Assembly (NCBI GenBank): GCA_001839685.1
Contig: MLAK01001131.1
Span: 1 to 31,796 of the forward strand
DNA length: 31,796 bases
DNA from: Tritrichomonas foetus
Taxonomy: Eukaryota > Parabasalia > Tritrichomonadida > Tritrichomonadidae
Direction of reading: 5' to 3'
Positions 1 through 8,370 of this stretch are shown in pieces. The notes beneath the pieces were generated by a model. It was not told the origin of the DNA. It searched no databases and saw only the letters and a program-made list of their open reading frames with translations. The position numbers and the translations under genes are program-made. Positions within the stretch are counted from its first letter, which is position 1, and every line of letters begins with the position of its first letter.

Positions 1-327
1 TGTTACAATATCTTGGAATTTATCCTATTTTTTACAATAATTATAATAAATACATAATTACTACATATTATAAAAATTCTTGATATTTTATGGCTTAATT
101 TCTACTTATTCCATAATTCGAAATGAGATTGGAGATCAAAGTATTGATAAAAAATTATATCAATTAACGTGTTATAGAAACATTTCATGACCAACCAATT
201 TCTTCAATTTGTTCTTATTTGGTTTGCAATCATTCCATTTTAACATGAGGTTTTTTTTAATTTCACAAAGTTATTGTTAAAATTAAATTTACCGTAAAGT
301 ATACAAAAAGTTCAAATGCAATTTTGA
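1..327. other. 5' intergenic region, AT-rich
   Basis: No convincing gene is seen here. The stretch is AT-rich with no long open frame and no recognisable RNA gene. Its right end is the upstream flank of the gene starting at 328. A three-codon open frame (Met-Gln-Phe-stop) at 316-327 directly abuts that start codon. I find no clear Inr motif before this gene. Confidence 0.5.
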
Positions 328-2556
328 ATGGAAGGAAATTCGTTTTCCTATTACCAAAAATTCCTACACGTATCGAAATCATTCTATTCCTACATCCAAC
401 GATGTTCTTCACGCGTTAAAATGAAAGAAATCGCTCATTTGAAAAAAATTTGGGAAGAATATCTCAATAAAGTCGAGAAACTGTCCTGGGATCAATTCAA
501 AATCACGAATTTACTCAATGAAACGCCAAAAAACACAGAATCCTACATTTCGAAGTACATATTTGAAGTCGAAAAAAATTTTTCCAAATTATTACAAGAA
601 GAATTTGTTTCTAATGCGAAAGACAAATTTCCAGAAGCTTTAAAACATCGAATACTCCAAGAAATTCTTAATGGCGCGTCATTTTCAATAACATCAGAGA
701 ATTTTGATATTCAATCATTTGCAGATGAATTGAAAATGTCAGTAACATCAGTAGGATGGTTCAAATCAACTGTGCCAGAATGGATGAATAATTTATATCA
801 TAAACTTCTCAAAAGGAAGCGCTTTTATAAATCCGGAAACAAACTTCAAAAGAAATACAAAAAATTCTTACACGAAAAAAACAATTTACTCTTTGTAATC
901 AATAATGAAGAAGAAGAAGTGACCGAAAAATTATATGAAAGTGAAAAAATTCAAGAAGATAAAAATTTAATTTTTCTTTCACCAGGTTTTAACAGTCCAA
1001 TAGTTTACAAACCAAGTAGTCAAAAAGAAAATGAGAAAAATTCTGATTTCAATGATTCTTTTGCTTTTCTTCTGATAAATGAGCAAATTGATCCCAAATT
1101 TTATGAAAGATCTTTTGAATTTATAACACCAAACATTTTTTATCATGAAAACACGAATGATTACGAGAGTGATAGTGAAAATGATCATGATAATATTGAT
1201 AATGAAGATGATCCGAATACAGGAAATAATAATATTATTCAGAATGTGAATGAAACCAATGAAATAGCTGAAAAGAGTAATTATTTGCAATTAGGTTCAG
1301 TAATTCCCGATACCAGTGTGACATCTATTGAAGATATAGAGGCGAGTTATTCTACACTATTTCAAAGAGGTGACACTATTGATGATCTTAGCAAGACAAC
1401 ACAATATTTTTATGAGAGCAGTGAAGAAATTTATTCTTCAAATGATAGAAATGAGAATTATTGTGAAGATTCTTTAGATTCAGGAATTCCAGAACCAACA
1501 AATATTCCTAAAGAAGAGAACGAATCCAATTTTACTCCAGTTGTAAATTCTTTAGTTCAATCCCAGTTATTAAGTTTACTTAATCAATCACAAACATACA
1601 ATCTTTCAAGTAGAAACAACAACAATAACAATGACAATAACATTCAAAAATTACCAATAGATCATAATAAAGACCAAATAGGATCTGAAAATAATATTCA
1701 GATAGAGAATGAGCGAATTAATGCGGATCTGAAGTTTCAAAATGCTTTTTATGATCAAAACTGTCCAATGAATAAACTTTACTATAACAAAGAAACAAAC
1801 TGCGTTGAAGAAATTATTGAAAGTAGTGAGACAACTACGAGTGATGACTCCCAGCCTTCTTTTGTGAAACCTGACATGGAATTAGTGAAGTGTTTAATAT
1901 CAAAAAATCATTTCTCAACCAAAGAATTGCAGAAAAATTCCAAAAGAGCTCTGTATAAAGCGCAGAAAAAATTAGATATAATTGAAAAGTTCACATATGA
2001 AACAGAATCGAAATGTTTACACAAAAACTCAGTCGAAATCGAAAAGCTAATTTCTTTGAAAGAAAAACTAATTAACCAGGCTTTTCCTACTTCCAATATT
2101 TCAGACGATGATCTCAAAAAACTCGAAGAAAAATATGTAGAAATGAAGAAAAATTCAAAGAAAAGAATTAGAAATGAAATCAAAAAGAATTGGAAAACCA
2201 TGCAACAAAATATGAAAAATGAACAAGTAAAATTTGAACTAGAAAAAATTCAACTTCTTCAAAAAATTAATGCAACTCAGAAAGATATTCATGAAATTGA
2301 TACAAAAACCTCCTCACAAAACCCAGAATTAGGTCAAAAATTAATAAAGTATAGAAAAATCGACAGATTAGCGGTTACTACTCTTCACAATCTCTCACTT
2401 TTTGTGAATGAAGAAAAGAAAAAAGAAAAGCATCACAACACTTTTAAATTCGATGAAAAAGTTGTTTTAGCTGATCTTTATTCAAACCCATCGCATGTAC
2501 CAAACCAAATAACAAATCTTATGTTTGAAATCAACCAAATTGCAGAAATGCTATAA
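328..2556 (+). CDS. Hypothetical low-complexity coiled-coil protein, 742 aa
   Basis: I do not recognise the family. The N-terminal ~200 residues are charged, probably helical and fairly ordered (Trp/Phe/Leu present). Residues ~210-520 are acidic and rich in Asn, Ser and Glu, including an Asn run near residues 430-437 (RNNNNNNDNN), so probably disordered. Residues ~530-740 are Lys/Glu-rich with heptad-like Leu/Ile spacing, suggesting long coiled coils. No signal peptide or membrane segment is seen. The first ATG is used; an in-frame alternative is Met31 (nt 418). The stop codon runs into TAAA, matching the trichomonad poly(A) signal. A cytoskeletal or scaffold role is possible from the coiled coil but is only a guess. 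Length and uninterrupted frame make it very likely a real gene. Confidence 0.8.
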   Translation: MEGNSFSYYQKFLHVSKSFYSYIQRCSSRVKMKEIAHLKKIWEEYLNKVEKLSWDQFKITNLLNETPKNTESYISKYIFEVEKNFSKLLQEEFVSNAKDKFPEALKHRILQEILNGASFSITSENFDIQSFADELKMSVTSVGWFKSTVPEWMNNLYHKLLKRKRFYKSGNKLQKKYKKFLHEKNNLLFVINNEEEEVTEKLYESEKIQEDKNLIFLSPGFNSPIVYKPSSQKENEKNSDFNDSFAFLLINEQIDPKFYERSFEFITPNIFYHENTNDYESDSENDHDNIDNEDDPNTGNNNIIQNVNETNEIAEKSNYLQLGSVIPDTSVTSIEDIEASYSTLFQRGDTIDDLSKTTQYFYESSEEIYSSNDRNENYCEDSLDSGIPEPTNIPKEENESNFTPVVNSLVQSQLLSLLNQSQTYNLSSRNNNNNNDNNIQKLPIDHNKDQIGSENNIQIENERINADLKFQNAFYDQNCPMNKLYYNKETNCVEEIIESSETTTSDDSQPSFVKPDMELVKCLISKNHFSTKELQKNSKRALYKAQKKLDIIEKFTYETESKCLHKNSVEIEKLISLKEKLINQAFPTSNISDDDLKKLEEKYVEMKKNSKKRIRNEIKKNWKTMQQNMKNEQVKFELEKIQLLQKINATQKDIHEIDTKTSSQNPELGQKLIKYRKIDRLAVTTLHNLSLFVNEEKKKEKHHNTFKFDEKVVLADLYSNPSHVPNQITNLMFEINQIAEML

Positions 2557-2821
2557 AATTATGTTAATAAAAATTATGTGGAATTCATTTTTTCATGTTT
2601 TTTGACTAATTCTCAGAAACATATGAGTTATTCATTGCTTAGTATATCTGTGATTATTCATGAATTATCCTTATAGAAAAGTTGACACTGATTTTCAGAA
2701 AAAGTTATTTTTAATCGTTAGAATTGAAATCCCAAATAAAAGAAATGAAGTGATTTTGATTTCAATAGAATATGCCTCTTTTTTATTCACAATTTATCAA
2801 TTCTTCAACTTTTTGAAAGAT

Positions 2822-2830
2822 TCATATTTT
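2822..2830 (+). promoter_or_regulatory. Trichomonad-type initiator (Inr) of the WD40 gene
   Basis: The sequence TCATATTTT fits the trichomonad Inr pattern TCA(+1)-pyrimidine-A/T. The putative +1 A at 2824 would give a 9-nt leader before the ATG at 2833, typical of trichomonad mRNAs. The assignment rests on motif and position only. Confidence 0.5.
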
Positions 2831-2832
2831 AG

Positions 2833-3792
2833 ATGACAACAGACAATCGCTTCTTTCCAAAAGAAACATGGTCATTTTCCAAAAGTGAAACACCTATCTA
2901 TCATCTTGGCTTCTCTCCAAATGGTCAAGAAATCTCGCTTTCCCAGTGGAACGGCAGTGTCAAAATTATATCCGCATTTACAGGTCGTACATCACACACG
3001 ATACACTTTGAGAGCAAGAAAAACATCGTTTCTACGTCGAAATTCCATCCAAGCGAAGCAAACGTGATTTTGATGGCTTCTCCCTCCGGAAAAATCGGCC
3101 TGTCCAGATATTCAGAAAATAACACAGATATGATTTGGCAAATCCAAGAAAACAACGAAATTTATGCAGCTGATTTTGACCTTGGTGGCGATATTTTCGT
3201 AACTGCCGGCAAAGATCGAGTCGTTCGAATTTATAACACAGAAACCCACAAAGAATTGACGACGATGTCGTGGTCTGATCCGCTAACAGACCATGCTCAC
3301 GCCTCGCGCGTTTACAGTGTGATATTCGATAAAAAAGATTCGAATATCGTATATAGCGCTGGATGGGACAGCCGCGTCATTAAATGGGACATTCGTACTG
3401 CACAGGCCTCTATGGTGTTTGGTGGACCGTTTATTTGTGGGGACAGCCTGGATTTGAAAGATGATATGTTATTGACCGGGTCTTGGAGGACCAACAAACC
3501 TTTGGAATTGTGGGATACAAAAACAGGAGATAAAATATCATCAGCTGACTGGGGATCAGACGCAGAATGTAAAGTCTACACAGCAAGGTTCTTCAAAACA
3601 ACAAGCGGAGTGGTCGCAGGAGGGGCTGAGTGCAACTGCATAAAGACATTCAAACTGCCAGGATGGAATGAGGGCCAAAGAATTGGAATGTTCAATGAGG
3701 CCGTCACAACTTTGGACGTTTCACCGAGTGGATCGATGGTGGCAGCTGCAACACAAGGTGGCTTTGTTTGTGCATTTACAAAACAGTTTTAG
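2833..3792 (+). CDS. WD40-repeat protein, single seven-bladed propeller
   Basis: The 319-residue product is almost entirely WD40 repeats, enough for one seven-bladed beta-propeller and no other domain. The clearest blades are residues ~105-140 (TAGKDRVVRIYNTET), ~155-190 (SAGWDSRVIKWDIRT) and ~197-232 (TGSWRTNKPLELWDTKTG), each ending in the usual W/Y-D or Y-N dipeptide. Weaker blades lie at ~20-55, ~60-95, ~245-280 and ~285-319. Proteins of this kind act as protein-interaction platforms; the partner or complex cannot be told from sequence. A good Inr lies 9 nt before the ATG, supporting this start. The gene is somewhat GC-richer than its upstream neighbour, as expected for an expressed housekeeping-type gene. 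Confidence 0.9.
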   Translation: MTTDNRFFPKETWSFSKSETPIYHLGFSPNGQEISLSQWNGSVKIISAFTGRTSHTIHFESKKNIVSTSKFHPSEANVILMASPSGKIGLSRYSENNTDMIWQIQENNEIYAADFDLGGDIFVTAGKDRVVRIYNTETHKELTTMSWSDPLTDHAHASRVYSVIFDKKDSNIVYSAGWDSRVIKWDIRTAQASMVFGGPFICGDSLDLKDDMLLTGSWRTNKPLELWDTKTGDKISSADWGSDAECKVYTARFFKTTSGVVAGGAECNCIKTFKLPGWNEGQRIGMFNEAVTTLDVSPSGSMVAAATQGGFVCAFTKQF

Positions 3793-4317
3793 CTTAAATG
3801 TTTTTCTTGTTTTTTCTTGATTTTCCTAAGATTCATTATTTCCATTTTTTCTTTTACAACATTATATTCACCAAGATGACTGGAGATATCGATTTCAGTT
3901 CCTACAGTGTATGAATGAATGCAATCCTTTGTTTCTTGGAAATTAAAATAAATCGAAAGATGAACAAAAATGCGAATGATATGAGCCATGAACCATAAAA
4001 ATAAAACAAAATAAATAAATGAATAAACAAATGTTTGATCGAATATGACAATCCAATGAAGTTTTGACAAGGCACTGGTAAATTCGAATGATTTTGCAGA
4101 ATTGTCCAATCTTAATACAAAAAGTCAGACTTCACACTGATAGTAAATGCAATTTAAGTAATAATGCGATTCATCGTTCATTTCCTAAACCTATGGAAAT
4201 CCCCCTTAATCCTTAGGTGAATGATCAAACATTAAAATTTTCAGAAAATTTGTTTTTTTAAATTTAATAAAATCAAGTAATTTCCTATTTTTACATAATA
4301 AAATAAAACAACAACAA
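3793..4317. other. Intergenic region between convergent genes
   Basis: This 525-nt AT-rich stretch separates the 3' ends of the WD40 gene (+) and the glycosyltransferase-like gene (-). A minus-strand open frame at 3789-4109 lacks an ATG at its start (it opens with TTG) and has no recognisable similarity, so I do not call it. No RNA gene or repeat array is seen. Confidence 0.5.
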
Positions 4318-5310
4318 TCATTCATCAATAATTCTCGCTCCTTGTGCAATGTAGGCGTCGGGAAACTTTTCTCTCAAGTCACTTCGCGATGTTTCCACAC
4401 CAGCCATATTGACTGCATAGGTTGCAGGAATGATTCTCGGCGAAAGCAGGTGAGACAGTGCCATGTGAGATGAACTCCGCAGAAATGCAGTCAAAGCCCT
4501 GGAGATCCTCCAGGCGGGATAGATTTCGTCAGCGTAAGTAAAAAGCTCTCTCAAACAGTCACTGTGTGCTGCATAAATTGAATACATAGAAATTTCAATA
4601 TCTTCGTGCACAGAAAATGGATAAAATCCAAAATCAATTCCACCTTTCACCCAAAATGACTGGTCAATTGAAAAAAGTGAAATGTTGAGAAATTTATCGA
4701 TCCAGTCATTTTTTAGAAAAATAAAATCAAATGAAATAAGATGAAAGAAGCAAATATGGTTCAAAAATGATGGTCGATTTTCAAGTAAATATTTGATGAG
4801 ATCGTCATCAGAATAAACGTCAGGAAAGGACGGAATAAAGTTGACTTCATCAAAAATCTGATGTAGATCATGAATGACTTGTTCAGGAACTTGCTTAAAG
4901 AAAGAATTGGATTCGGTATTTTGAGATTCCGTTTCTTTCCGTTCTCTTCTGTCTTTGTTGATATGGACTAAGTAAAAATTGACTTTCTCGCTTTGAATTG
5001 GTTTTTTTGTGACTTTTGACATGCCAATTAGAAAATCGATTAATTTTGGCGTATCTTCTTTTTTGAACGGTAAAATAATTGCGAGTTTCGAAGTGTTAGC
5101 GAGGCATTTGTGAACTTTACAACCACCAAATTTCTGATCGACAAGCTCGTTCGAAAGATATTGATTCATTGTTGACGAAAAAAGCATAACGAGAAGCGCA
5201 AAAAAAGAAAAAAGAAAGAGACCAATAGTGTATGTCCACTTTTTAACACTGACTACTTTATAACTTTCAGCAATGGTATAATAAAAACTCGATTTTCGTC
5301 TTCTTCCCAT
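4318..5310 (-). CDS. Type II membrane protein, beta-1,4-galactosyltransferase-like, probably catalytically altered
   Basis: The 330-residue product has a short basic cytoplasmic N-terminus, one hydrophobic anchor at residues ~27-45 and a luminal domain, the Golgi type II layout. Residues 74-83 (SKLAIILPFK) followed by a Leu-rich helix and YLVHINKD resemble the opening of the beta-1,4-galactosyltransferase fold. Residues ~185-203 (HICFFHLISFDFIFLKNDW) align with the segment that normally holds the metal-binding HDVD, but the acidic residues are replaced by LIS. The later GWGxED-type motif is not clear, although E236-D237 fall in roughly that region. The protein may be an inactive or retargeted family member, or a distant glycosyltransferase with other ligands. 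The first ATG is supported by the basic-plus-anchor start. Family assignment is tentative; membrane topology is more secure. Confidence 0.6.
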   Translation of the reverse strand: MGRRRKSSFYYTIAESYKVVSVKKWTYTIGLFLFSFFALLVMLFSSTMNQYLSNELVDQKFGGCKVHKCLANTSKLAIILPFKKEDTPKLIDFLIGMSKVTKKPIQSEKVNFYLVHINKDRRERKETESQNTESNSFFKQVPEQVIHDLHQIFDEVNFIPSFPDVYSDDDLIKYLLENRPSFLNHICFFHLISFDFIFLKNDWIDKFLNISLFSIDQSFWVKGGIDFGFYPFSVHEDIEISMYSIYAAHSDCLRELFTYADEIYPAWRISRALTAFLRSSSHMALSHLLSPRIIPATYAVNMAGVETSRSDLREKFPDAYIAQGARIIDE

Positions 5311-5536
5311 TTGCTCTTTTTCTTACATCATTCACTTTTTGAGTGAAATTCTTTTTCAATTTTCGACAATCAAAAAAATATTTGAGATGTTTATAAATCT
5401 TTGACAGAAATTGAATACATACGTTATCGTTCATGTTGATATTTTGATATTTTTTACACAGAAAAATGGTTATAAATATTGTCATTAATGAAATCATTCT
5501 ATTATCGCGTTTAATAAAAAAGGAAAATAAATCTTA

Positions 5537-5935
5537 TTATTTATATCGAGTTCTCTTTTTGATTCTATTTCGTAATCGAGAATATTTAGGACTATTTGAA
5601 TATGATGAAATGTATTTGTTTTGTGATTTGTGACCATCATCTTCTTTAGGACGGTAAAAATATTCTGGGATATTTTCGATTCCAATTTTTTGAATGTTTT
5701 CAAGTCTCTTCACTTTCTTGCTCATTCGAAATATTTCTTTGGATATTGTTTCTTTCATAATCCCTCCCATAACTTTCTCAACCAGTCCCATTATTCTAGG
5801 GTCTTCTTCATAATCATGTAAATTATGTATTTCTCGAATTGGAGAGATGAAAAGAAAGAGAAAGAATATCATGGAAAAAATCACTTTGAATACTTTATAA
5901 AATTTCACTATTTGAATAAAAAGATAAATTGACAT
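5537..5935 (-). CDS. Small putative secreted or membrane protein, 132 aa
   Basis: No family is recognised. The N-terminal ~32 residues are strongly hydrophobic (signal anchor or signal peptide); Met22 could be the true start and gives a more classical signal sequence. The remainder is charged, with an acidic stretch (HDYEEDP), a helical Met/Lys segment and a strongly basic, Tyr/Arg-rich C-terminus (residues ~105-132). It lies head-to-head with the small cysteine-containing membrane protein starting at 5992, with only 56 nt between the ATGs. The mixed composition argues for a real gene, but with this length in AT-rich DNA chance remains possible. Confidence 0.4.
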   Translation of the reverse strand: MSIYLFIQIVKFYKVFKVIFSMIFFLFLFISPIREIHNLHDYEEDPRIMGLVEKVMGGIMKETISKEIFRMSKKVKRLENIQKIGIENIPEYFYRPKEDDGHKSQNKYISSYSNSPKYSRLRNRIKKRTRYK

Positions 5936-5991
5936 TATGTTTTTTCATGAAAAGCTCAAATGTCAAAAAAGTTTAATCTTATTTGGTTTTG

Positions 5992-6282
5992 ATGATTTTC
6001 GCCTTTCTCATATTTTTATCATCACCATATCCAACCGAAAGAGGATCAGAATGTCGTCCATGCATCGATAATGAATTTGACAATTATGAGATTTGCCATA
6101 AAACAGGATATATTTTGACGCACGCCAAAAAAGGCGCAATTCAAGAATGCTACCCAAAATTGATGCGATCGTATTTCAAGGGAGTTAAAGTTGCTTTTGT
6201 TCTTTTGTTTGTGGCGATCAACTTTTTGATCATATCAAGATTAAGAAGAAACTGTCTTTTGCGTAAGAACTATCATAATTGA
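5992..6282 (+). CDS. Small cysteine-containing single-pass membrane protein, 96 aa
   Basis: The frame is open from a TTG at 5983, but the first ATG is at 5992 and gives MIFAFLIFLSSPYP, a good signal peptide, so I place the start there. A short ectodomain of about 45 residues follows with four cysteines (ECRPC pair near residues 20-25, then EICHK and ECYPK), suggesting two disulphides. A hydrophobic membrane span (KVAFVLLFVAINFLII, residues ~65-82) and a short basic tail (RLRRNCLLRK) complete it. This is a mini type I membrane protein. The sequence resembles the end of larger trichomonad surface proteins in layout, but no family is recognised. A truncated remnant of a larger surface-protein gene is an alternative. 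Confidence 0.55.
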   Translation: MIFAFLIFLSSPYPTERGSECRPCIDNEFDNYEICHKTGYILTHAKKGAIQECYPKLMRSYFKGVKVAFVLLFVAINFLIISRLRRNCLLRKNYHN

Positions 6283-7077
6283 TCGTATTTTTTCCTATAA
6301 ATGTTATTTAATAAACTATCTTTTCATACATCGATAATCCTTTTTTCCAAGCTTCAAATGGACATTGGCCATCCTTATTTCCTGATAATAAACCACAGTG
6401 ATCATGCATGTTTATTTACAATAACTAACTTACAAACGAAAAAAAGGAAACCGCGAATTCCATTATTGTAAAACAAAATTGTGTCGGAAGATGAATGAAA
6501 GCAACGAAAATTGTTCCAAATTATGGAATGATGTCATTAAAAAGAGAGGAGCCATCTTTTAGAGAAATTTATAATAATATAGTGGAAATTTTCTCGGAAT
6601 TTCAAACCAAAAAAACACCAGCAATTCTCACGGCTGGTAATTCATTTGCATCTGAACATCAACATCAATTGTAAATAATTATATTGTCACTCAATTTTGT
6701 GTTCACCAATCAACTGCTTCTTTTATTTGGGTTTCAATATACACTCAATACTTTTGACTCCAAATAATGATTGTTGAGAATACAAAATAATTAATGTCTA
6801 TGATATATTAAAGTCATTTTATGTAAATCTTTTCAAAGCCTCATGATGACAAATTTAATCAACTTTGGAAACTACAATAACAGCCATACCAAAGGAATGA
6901 CGCCTTGTCACTTGAAAAACTTCTTGAAGTGAAAACTATAGACAATTGTCTTCTTTTGAAGTCATTACAATCAGGAAGGAAAAATAGAGATGAACAGAAT
7001 GAATAAAAAGCTTTATTAAATAATAAACTATAAATAAATAAAAAATATATCATAGAAATTCTAAAATATGTTGACAA
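6283..7077. other. Intergenic region downstream of HMGR
   Basis: This 795-nt AT-rich gap lies between a + strand gene end and the minus-strand HMGR 3' end. A 6-bp inverted repeat with a 10-nt loop (ACCAGC/GCTGGT, 6617-6638) is the only structure noted. The minus frame at 6859-7077 is in the HMGR 3' flank and has no credible start. No RNA gene is recognised. Confidence 0.5.
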
Positions 7078-8370
7078 TTAGGTGAGCTGGCATCTCATTT
7101 GCCTGAGCACGTCTTTTGCCTTGGTCACTGAGATTTTTCCTGATGTGACAAGTTTGGCTGCAACTGCTTCTATTTCGTCTCCTTCCGCGCCAGCTTCACA
7201 GGCAATGTTCCTGCTGTGGAGCTTCATGTGTCCTGCTGAGATTCCCTGCGTGACGAGCGCCCTTAGAGCTGCGAAGTTTTGGGCAAGTCCAACAGCTGCA
7301 ATTGTCCTTGCAAGGTCATTCGCATATTCAACCTTCATCATTTTTCGATAAGATTTAACCGTCGCACTCCTGTTGATTGATCCGCCAACAATGCCAACTG
7401 GAATAGGTACCCAGATTTCACCTATCAAGTTCTGGTTATCGTCAATTCTGTATGAAGTTAAAGCGAGATTTTGCGGATCCATATTTGCATAGCTGTGGAT
7501 TGCAGATTCGACAGCTCGGGTGTCGTTTCCTGTTGCCAGGACTACTGCCGAAATTCCGTTCATGATTCCCTTTCGATGGGTGGCTGCTCTGTGCGCATTA
7601 GCTTTCGCAAAATTCGTCGCCATGATAATTCGATTTGCCACGTCATAACCGCTGTACTCTTTCGTTGATAGGTCTTTAATCGGCCAGGCAGCTCGCGCAT
7701 GAACGATGCGTTTTTCAGCCATATTTGTGAGAATCGACATAAGTGGTTCGAGATTTAATTCGTTTTTGATGAACTTTGAAACAGCTTCGCATGCTTGGGT
7801 AACAATATTAGCACCCATTGAGTCACCTACTTTGACGTGGAGCTCAACAACCAATATTAATCCTGATTCGGTATCTGTTGATGAAATATCGACTTTGTTG
7901 GCACCACCTGTACGGGCGACCATTGAAGGCATTGTTTCGTTTGCAACTTCGAGAATTTTATGACTATATTTCTTTAATTGGATTAGATGGTTCGGAGATG
8001 AAGATGGGGCAATAAAAGTAATCTGGCCTGAACAGACATTGCTTCCAGATGCAGTTGTGAAGCCACCAGTAGGTCGAGCAAGCTTGGCTGCAAGGGATGC
8101 GGCTGCTATGACGCTTGGTTCTTCAGTTGCATATGGAATGATAACTTCTTTGCCATCTATGATGAAGTTGGTGGCAACACCAACTGGCGTGATGTGTCGG
8201 CTGATGCAATTTTCGATCATTGTGTCGGCTGAATCGAGGGAAAGTTGGGCTTCTAGCTCACGGATGGCGGTCAAATCTTCATCAGTGAGGTCGAATGCAG
8301 CGGAAAGACGAGCTATGCGTTCCTCGAGAGGAAGCTTGAAAAAGCCAGGCATCGCTGACGTCATTTCCAT
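7078..8370 (-). CDS. Class II (bacterial-type) 3-hydroxy-3-methylglutaryl-CoA reductase
   Basis: The enzyme reduces HMG-CoA to mevalonate, the committed step to isoprenoids. The 430-residue, membrane-anchor-free protein matches the class II family in length and motifs: IENCI near residue 52, TEEPS (E83) for catalysis, DSMGAN (183-188) for the dinucleotide, HRKGIMNG with K267, GNDTRA with D283, and GHMKLHSRNIA with H381. All four catalytic residues (E, K, D, H) are present. Typical eukaryotic HMG-CoA reductases are class I with an N-terminal ER membrane domain; this one has none, so it is predicted soluble. Class II enzymes are known in Giardia and ascribed to bacterial transfer, so the same origin is inferred here. 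The sequence is GC-richer than neighbours. The ATG lies 12 nt after an Inr-like CCACTCTC. Confidence 0.96.
   Translation of the reverse strand: MEMTSAMPGFFKLPLEERIARLSAAFDLTDEDLTAIRELEAQLSLDSADTMIENCISRHITPVGVATNFIIDGKEVIIPYATEEPSVIAAASLAAKLARPTGGFTTASGSNVCSGQITFIAPSSSPNHLIQLKKYSHKILEVANETMPSMVARTGGANKVDISSTDTESGLILVVELHVKVGDSMGANIVTQACEAVSKFIKNELNLEPLMSILTNMAEKRIVHARAAWPIKDLSTKEYSGYDVANRIIMATNFAKANAHRAATHRKGIMNGISAVVLATGNDTRAVESAIHSYANMDPQNLALTSYRIDDNQNLIGEIWVPIPVGIVGGSINRSATVKSYRKMMKVEYANDLARTIAAVGLAQNFAALRALVTQGISAGHMKLHSRNIACEAGAEGDEIEAVAAKLVTSGKISVTKAKDVLRQMRCQLT

Noticed and set aside
3789..4109. Minus-strand 106-codon frame with hydrophobic segment
   Set aside because: It begins with TTG rather than ATG, overlaps the WD40 stop, and has no similarity or motif; the first internal ATG leaves about 66 codons.
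4110..4125. Identical 16-mer TCTTAATACAAAAAGT here and near 20821
   Set aside because: A single pair of short AT-rich matches in noncoding DNA is not enough to claim a dispersed element.
5327..5347. Small inverted repeat TTCACT/AGTGAA upstream of the glycosyltransferase-like gene
   Set aside because: Six-bp arms in AT-rich DNA are expected by chance; it overlaps an Inr-like TTTCACTC, but spacing (~35 nt) is longer than for the other genes.
5267..5497. Minus-strand 76-codon frame with a signal-like N-terminus
   Set aside because: It overlaps the N-terminus and promoter region of the better-supported glycosyltransferase-like gene and has no other feature.
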